Shown: positions 15,537 to 19,996 of the stretch, in pieces
How positions within the stretch are numbered: position 1 is the stretch's first letter
How the letters are laid out: each line of letters opens with the position of its first letter
Origin: Desulfuromonas sp. SDB
GTDB lineage: Bacteria > SDB-A
Reading direction: 5' to 3'
Assembly: GCA_001412365.1 (NCBI GenBank)
Contig: LKUE01000014.1
Span: 1-19,996, forward strand
DNA: 19,996 nucleotides
Program-made: the position numbers and the translations under genes
Notes under the pieces: generated by a model
The model's database searches: none
What the model was told of the DNA's origin: nothing
Seen by the model: only the letters and a program-made list of their open reading frames with translations

Positions 15537-16844
15537 TTAATTAAAAGGAGAAAAAGCAATAGTAATGGTTGTTCCTTCTCCCGGTTTTGATTTTTCAATG
15601 AAAATCTCCCCGAAATGGATTCTTTCTACAATTCTTTTCGCTAAGGTCAATCCCATCCCCCATCCGAATTTCTTAGATGAATATCCAGTTTGGAATATCT
15701 TGCTTTGGATATTGCGGTTGATTCCTTTGCCGTTATCAATAACTTTCAATAAGATCTTATTGTTTTTCTGATCGTTAATTGTTTTTACTTCAATCCGGCC
15801 TTGTTTTTTATCCATGGCATCAAGAGAATTTTTTATCATATTCTCCACTACCCAGGTTAGCAAGTCATAATCTCCCTTGATAAAACATTTCTCGTCGGGA
15901 GATAAAATTAAATCTACATTTTTGCCTAAAGAGGGCAACCGGGTGGAAAAATATTTTAATGCATCTCTAGCCACTTTATTCAGATCAGTCATAATCAGGG
16001 AGGTGGGAGTTCCAATTCTGCTGAACCTTTGGATTATTCCATTCATCCGGACTAAATCCTTGTCCATGCTTTCCACCCCGTCAGGAATACTGTCTTCATC
16101 TGTTCTCATCAGTTCAATCCACCCCATCATCGAGGAGAGAGGAGTCGCCAGTTGATGGGCGGTTTCTTTAGCCATCAGCATCCAGATGTTGTCTTTTTCC
16201 CAGCTCCGGGTGATCCGGATTAAAAATAACAAAGTGATCAGAAGAGTTAACAGTAAAAAGGTTTGTAATAAAGGCAGGAGATTTATGGTTCTGAATAATG
16301 GGGGATTGCCGTGGTGGAGGTAAGCTACAATGACAATTTCGTCACCGAGATCAATAAAGATGGGAATGGGATTATGGATTTCATCCATCTGCTCCGCTTT
16401 TTCAATGACCTCCGCTAAAGGGGTGGTCATGGCAAATTCTGTGGACATGGTGTCCAGCTGATCGGAGGTGAAAATATCCTGATCAACTCCCACATTCCTC
16501 CAGGCTTGGGGCATTCCCTCCAGGTCGGTTAATATCACCGGAATGGGAATTTTAGCAATAGTCTTTTTTCCCTGCTGAAATAGTTCGTCACTGCCGGGAT
16601 ATTTAATTGCTTCTGTTACAATAATGGATAGTACCGAGGCATATCCTTGAGCAATGGTCCGGGCAGATGAACGCAGTTGATCCAGAAGTTTTTGAGTCAT
16701 AATGTAGGATATTAAACCCATAGTAGAAATAGTGATTAAAGTTATAAATAAGAATAATTTCAACCAGGAGTGCTGGAGATCAAAGAAATTAAATTTTTTA
16801 ATTGAATTCCACAGATCAATGAAAGTTGATTTGTACTTATTCAT
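15537..16844 (-). CDS. Membrane sensor histidine kinase without HAMP
   Basis: A 435-aa inner-membrane kinase. One helix near residues 29-48 and a second near 188-210 frame a periplasmic sensor part of about 135 residues. The H-box AKETAHQLATPLSS (phospho-acceptor His about 230) comes only some 17 residues after the second helix, leaving no room for a HAMP domain. The ATPase part shows the N-box ENMIKNSLDAM, DNGKGI, FQTGYSSKK and GWGMGLTLAKRIVE. The start at 16844 has GAGGT nine bases before it; an in-frame ATG at 16853 lies too close to that site. No response regulator is beside it, so it is an orphan. It converges with the lamin-tail gene. Confidence 0.93.
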   Translation of the reverse strand: MNKYKSTFIDLWNSIKKFNFFDLQHSWLKLFLFITLITISTMGLISYIMTQKLLDQLRSSARTIAQGYASVLSIIVTEAIKYPGSDELFQQGKKTIAKIPIPVILTDLEGMPQAWRNVGVDQDIFTSDQLDTMSTEFAMTTPLAEVIEKAEQMDEIHNPIPIFIDLGDEIVIVAYLHHGNPPLFRTINLLPLLQTFLLLTLLITLLFLIRITRSWEKDNIWMLMAKETAHQLATPLSSMMGWIELMRTDEDSIPDGVESMDKDLVRMNGIIQRFSRIGTPTSLIMTDLNKVARDALKYFSTRLPSLGKNVDLILSPDEKCFIKGDYDLLTWVVENMIKNSLDAMDKKQGRIEVKTINDQKNNKILLKVIDNGKGINRNIQSKIFQTGYSSKKFGWGMGLTLAKRIVERIHFGEIFIEKSKPGEGTTITIAFSPFN

Positions 16845-16925
16845 ATTTGACATACCTCATACTTAGGTAATCTTAACACTATCGGAATTTATAATTAATA
16901 AGATTTTTTTATTACAGCATTATTT

Positions 16926-18875
16926 TCAGGATTGGTTTAACCACAGTTTTAATTCTTCCAGTTCAGTATTATTAGGCCATTTCAGCAAAGCCTTTCTCAG
17001 CAGAAGACGGGCAGGTTCTGTTTGACCGCTGAAATAAAGGGCAATTATTTTCAATTTTACTGACTGAATAGTTTCAGGAACATTCTGCAAGCATTCCAAT
17101 GCTTCAGAAAATCTGTTTAATTTAATTAAAATTCTGGACCGGGTGATATCTATAACTTGATGATCTCCTCCTGCCTGCTCGGATTTATCTAATTGAGATA
17201 AACCTTGATGCAGAAAATCAGCAGCGGGATAGGAATCAGCTAACTCAGACATTACTACCGTCTGGTTATAGTAATATTCCCAGTTGACAAAATTTAAGGT
17301 AAGAGAATCAAGTGCTTTTAAACAAAAAGTCCAGTGCTGTCGGTTAAACAGATAATTCATTTCATTTTCCCATATCACTCTTTGGTGGTTCTGGGAGGTA
17401 GGTTCAGGGTCATCTATCAGTCTTTGGGGACTGTAGTTAAAAGATTTGTTTTCTTTGATGAAAAATCCGGTTCCCGGAATAAACAGGTCAGGATTGAAAT
17501 TCCAGGTCTCAGCAGGAATGTAAACTATGGGCAGAGGAAAAGAGGATAAGTGGTAATCTGCCAGGGACTGTATTTGGCGGTTAGTTAACCTGGAGTTTAA
17601 TTGTTCCAGGTACCAGGGTTGGTCCAGTAAATCTGTATAAATAGGGATTATATCCTTCCTGTGCTGATTGACAATTTGATGGTGGAGGATTAAGAAATAC
17701 TCATTGGTGTTATCGCAAATAACCAAGGAATGAGAAGGAATGGATTGGATGAATTTCTGTTGGTAATTTTCAGCACCCCGGGAGTTTTTACGCTGGAAGG
17801 AGGGATGAAAAAATATAAAATCTATTACAATGATCAATGCAAAAAAAGGCAGGTAGTATTTAATTTTAGCTTTAAAAAATAATAAAAACAGAGCGATGAA
17901 AAAATAAAGGGGTATCAGGTAAGCCTGAAAATCAGGTCCCTTGCCTCCTCTTATTGCAAAAATTAAATAACTTATCCACAAACCGGTAACAATGAAAAAG
18001 TAATGTTTATCTTCTTTCCATAATCTCCTCATCCCTAAAATGAGAGGGATTATTGCAACAAACAGCATGTAAACTATTAATTGATACATTATCTTCCATG
18101 TTTCAGTCAGAATATTTCCAGTAGCCAGAAATCCCGAAGTAAAATCAGATCTGAATTCAGTCATAGTAATCATGGAAATGAAATTAGTGAAATTTTCAGG
18201 ATTACCCCAGTCCAGGGGAGGATTAGCCATGCTGCGGAATAATATGAAAAAATAAACTGAGCTACCTGCAATAAATAAACCTAAACTTACCAATATAGTT
18301 TTCAGATCTCTGTACTTTAACCATAAATACAATAATCCCCAGGGCAGTAAACCCAGTATAATAATATTACCTCCGCAAAATAATCCGATTAGATAAAAAC
18401 AGAGTAGGTTTAGCTTAATACTTCTGCTGTATAATAACATTATCCAGGACAGTCCAATTAACAGTAAGGAGTAGGTTTCGGTAATGGTGGCGTAATGAAA
18501 AATACCCGGAGATAACCCCAGCCAAGCAGTGACCAGCATGGATAAACGCCAGTCTCCGCTCATTTCAATACTTAGTAAATAAAACAAGGATAATGCTGAA
18601 GCAAATAAAATCACGCTCACCAGCACGCAGGCTTTAGAGGGATTGATGAAAATATCCAGAAATAAAAAAATCCCTCTGCCCAAAATTACATATAAAGGAT
18701 GGCCCGGGGTATGGGTAATGGAGCAGGTGCGGATAACTGTTTCCATTTGAGAAGAATCTTCCCAAAACAGAGAAGGAACTGAAAACCAGCTGTACAATGT
18801 TAAAAACAGCACAAATACAAAGATGGATCCAAAGTAAATTACTCTAATATTTTGTTTACATTTATTGTTTAACAT
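16926..18875 (-). CDS. DUF2723-type membrane protein with TPR-like tail
   Basis: A 649-aa polytopic protein. Residues 11-360 hold about ten membrane helices. The first loop has FWEDSSQMETV and THTPGHPLYVILGRG (54-68), the acidic and Pro-Gly-x-Pro-Leu motif of the DUF2723 family, which resembles GT-C glycosyltransferases such as protein O-mannosyltransferases. A non-membrane part (about 365-500) and a helical TPR-like C-terminus (about 503-649, with RFSEALECL and ARLLLRKAL) follow. It may transfer a sugar from a lipid carrier to an exported protein or lipid, with the TPR part binding a partner. That role is inferred from fold family only. It starts one base after the stop of the radical SAM gene, so the two are co-transcribed. 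Confidence 0.85.
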   Translation of the reverse strand: MLNNKCKQNIRVIYFGSIFVFVLFLTLYSWFSVPSLFWEDSSQMETVIRTCSITHTPGHPLYVILGRGIFLFLDIFINPSKACVLVSVILFASALSLFYLLSIEMSGDWRLSMLVTAWLGLSPGIFHYATITETYSLLLIGLSWIMLLYSRSIKLNLLCFYLIGLFCGGNIIILGLLPWGLLYLWLKYRDLKTILVSLGLFIAGSSVYFFILFRSMANPPLDWGNPENFTNFISMITMTEFRSDFTSGFLATGNILTETWKIMYQLIVYMLFVAIIPLILGMRRLWKEDKHYFFIVTGLWISYLIFAIRGGKGPDFQAYLIPLYFFIALFLLFFKAKIKYYLPFFALIIVIDFIFFHPSFQRKNSRGAENYQQKFIQSIPSHSLVICDNTNEYFLILHHQIVNQHRKDIIPIYTDLLDQPWYLEQLNSRLTNRQIQSLADYHLSSFPLPIVYIPAETWNFNPDLFIPGTGFFIKENKSFNYSPQRLIDDPEPTSQNHQRVIWENEMNYLFNRQHWTFCLKALDSLTLNFVNWEYYYNQTVVMSELADSYPAADFLHQGLSQLDKSEQAGGDHQVIDITRSRILIKLNRFSEALECLQNVPETIQSVKLKIIALYFSGQTEPARLLLRKALLKWPNNTELEELKLWLNQS

Positions 18876-18876
18876 T

Positions 18877-19996
18877 TTAACTCAGCATTCTTCTGGCAAC
18901 AAATCCAGCTGATGAAACTAATGTTCTCAAACTGAATTTGTTGATAATTTTTATAAATCCCAGAATCTTTTTAATATTAAAATAAAATTTCAGATAGGCT
19001 TGTCTTCTGATGGAAATTAATTCGTCAAGGGTTAATTGGGGAAGTTCAATAACTGGTTGATCATAAAGACTGTACACCGGGGGGGATTTCAAGTATCCCA
19101 AATTTTCATAAAGATCATGGATGGGAGTGCCTGGATAGGGCTGGAGAATAAAAAATTTTGCTACACTGATTTCATGTTTTATTGCATGTTGAATGGTTTG
19201 GGTGGCAGTAAACCGGTTTTCTCCGGGCAGTCCGAAAATATAAAAACCCCAGGTAACCATTCCAAACTTATGGGATAGGTGTATAGCCCGGTTAAGTTGA
19301 GAAAAGGGTATATTCTTGCCAATTTTCCGGTAAATCTCCTGATTGCCACTTTCCACTCCGAATCCAACATTCTCAAAGTTGGCATACTTCGTCTGAATGA
19401 GCATGTCTTGGTCAATATTCTGGGCGCGTAAACCATTGAGAAATAAAAATTTAACCGGGAAATTTTTTAATCTTATCAAATAACAAAATTGCTCCATCCA
19501 TCTCCGGTCCCCGGTTAAATCATCATCGGCAATATGAATTTCTTTGGCGTTTTGCTCGGTTATGACCTTTTCAATTAATTCCACTGCCCGGTAAGGCGAC
19601 ATCCTCCGGGGGTTTCTGCCCCAGAAGCGGGGAGTGGAGCAAAAACAACAGTTACCCCTGCATCCTCTGCTGAACATTACCGGAACTGCAGGAAGATTTT
19701 TAGCTTCAGGAGGTTGATAACGGTTCCAGGGTTGGGCCAGGGAGTAATCGGGAAGGGGAAGGGAGTCTAAATCAGTGATTAGTTCATCAGGAGGATTCGA
19801 AAATTCCCTGCTGATTAATCCGGGAATATCCCTCAATGATTCTTTCCCGGTTAAACAGTTTACTATGGGCAGCACCTGATTTTCCCCTTCTCCTGTGAAT
19901 AAGTAATCCAGTCCCGGGATTAAAGCTGCTCTGCCCACCGCCATGGCATGAGGACCACCTAGAAATACAGGGGCAGAAGAAAAAAGTTTAATTTTT
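18877..19996 (-). CDS. B12-binding radical SAM protein (5' end missing)
   Basis: The frame is open to the window edge, so the N-terminus is missing. An ATG at 19944 is internal: 17 codons before it read in frame and give FLGGPHA, the usual end of a cobalamin-binding (Rossmann) domain. Next comes LDYLFTGEGE, a linker with LPLPDYSLA, and the radical SAM cluster motif SRGCRGNCCFC (CxxxCxxC, cysteines 95, 99 and 102 counted from the internal Met). HIADDDLTGD, GFGVESGNQEIYRKIGK and YPGTPI follow as in B12-dependent radical SAM enzymes. Members mainly methylate or rearrange unactivated carbon or phosphorus centres; the substrate here is not visible. It ends one base before the DUF2723 gene, suggesting a shared envelope or glycan-related pathway. 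Confidence 0.93.
   Translation of the reverse strand, partial: KIKLFSSAPVFLGGPHAMAVGRAALIPGLDYLFTGEGENQVLPIVNCLTGKESLRDIPGLISREFSNPPDELITDLDSLPLPDYSLAQPWNRYQPPEAKNLPAVPVMFSRGCRGNCCFCSTPRFWGRNPRRMSPYRAVELIEKVITEQNAKEIHIADDDLTGDRRWMEQFCYLIRLKNFPVKFLFLNGLRAQNIDQDMLIQTKYANFENVGFGVESGNQEIYRKIGKNIPFSQLNRAIHLSHKFGMVTWGFYIFGLPGENRFTATQTIQHAIKHEISVAKFFILQPYPGTPIHDLYENLGYLKSPPVYSLYDQPVIELPQLTLDELISIRRQAYLKFYFNIKKILGFIKIINKFSLRTLVSSAGFVARRMLS

Overview
The window looks like a chromosome segment from an uncultured, low-GC, diderm bacterium of the FCB/Cloacimonadota-Marinimicrobia type. That assignment is an inference from gene content, not from a search. An Lnt homologue implies an outer membrane with lipoproteins. 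Two large secreted proteins end in the C-terminal domains common in this group: a type-A (Por/T9SS-like) sorting tail and a FlgD-like Ig domain. A membrane pyrophosphatase with the K+-dependent, Na+-type signature, a DUF2723-type membrane protein, and intergenic DNA full of degenerate CACAGAT..GGACAGGAT and CTTTGTGGCTTTG elements point the same way. No rRNA, tRNA, CRISPR array, transposase or phage gene is visible. Most of the window is ordinary chromosomal housekeeping and envelope genes.

Layout. 1-661 is non-coding and repeat-rich. 662-3822 (minus) is a tight three-gene unit: a secreted LVIVD beta-propeller protein, a 75-aa four-cysteine protein and a metallo-beta-lactamase-fold hydrolase. 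3823-4369 is AT-rich and holds the decayed tail of a second sorting-domain protein (3834 to about 3925). 4370-9367 (minus) is a four-gene operon with stop/start overlaps: CDF zinc-type exporter, alanine racemase, a 242-aa protein of unknown function, and HppA, followed by a hairpin. 9536-13230 (plus) holds an L,D-transpeptidase, lnt and lpdA. 13364-13648 (minus) is a 94-aa conserved-looking protein. 13673-15412 (plus) is a secreted lamin-tail-domain protein without a normal start codon where its signal peptide begins. 15537-16844 (minus) is an orphan membrane histidine kinase. 16926-19996 (minus) pairs a B12-binding radical SAM protein, cut by the window end, with a DUF2723/TPR membrane protein.

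How they fit together. The centre of the window is mostly cell-envelope biology: D-alanine supply (alr), peptidoglycan cross-linking (L,D-transpeptidase), lipoprotein acylation (lnt), ion and metal homeostasis (hppA, CDF) and secreted surface proteins. I did not find a clearly new multi-gene system. The observations most worth a second look are the relic sorting-domain tail, the ATA at the expected start of the lamin-tail protein, the uncharacterised 242-aa protein fixed between alr and hppA, the LVIVD / four-cysteine / MBL unit, and the degenerate intergenic repeat family.
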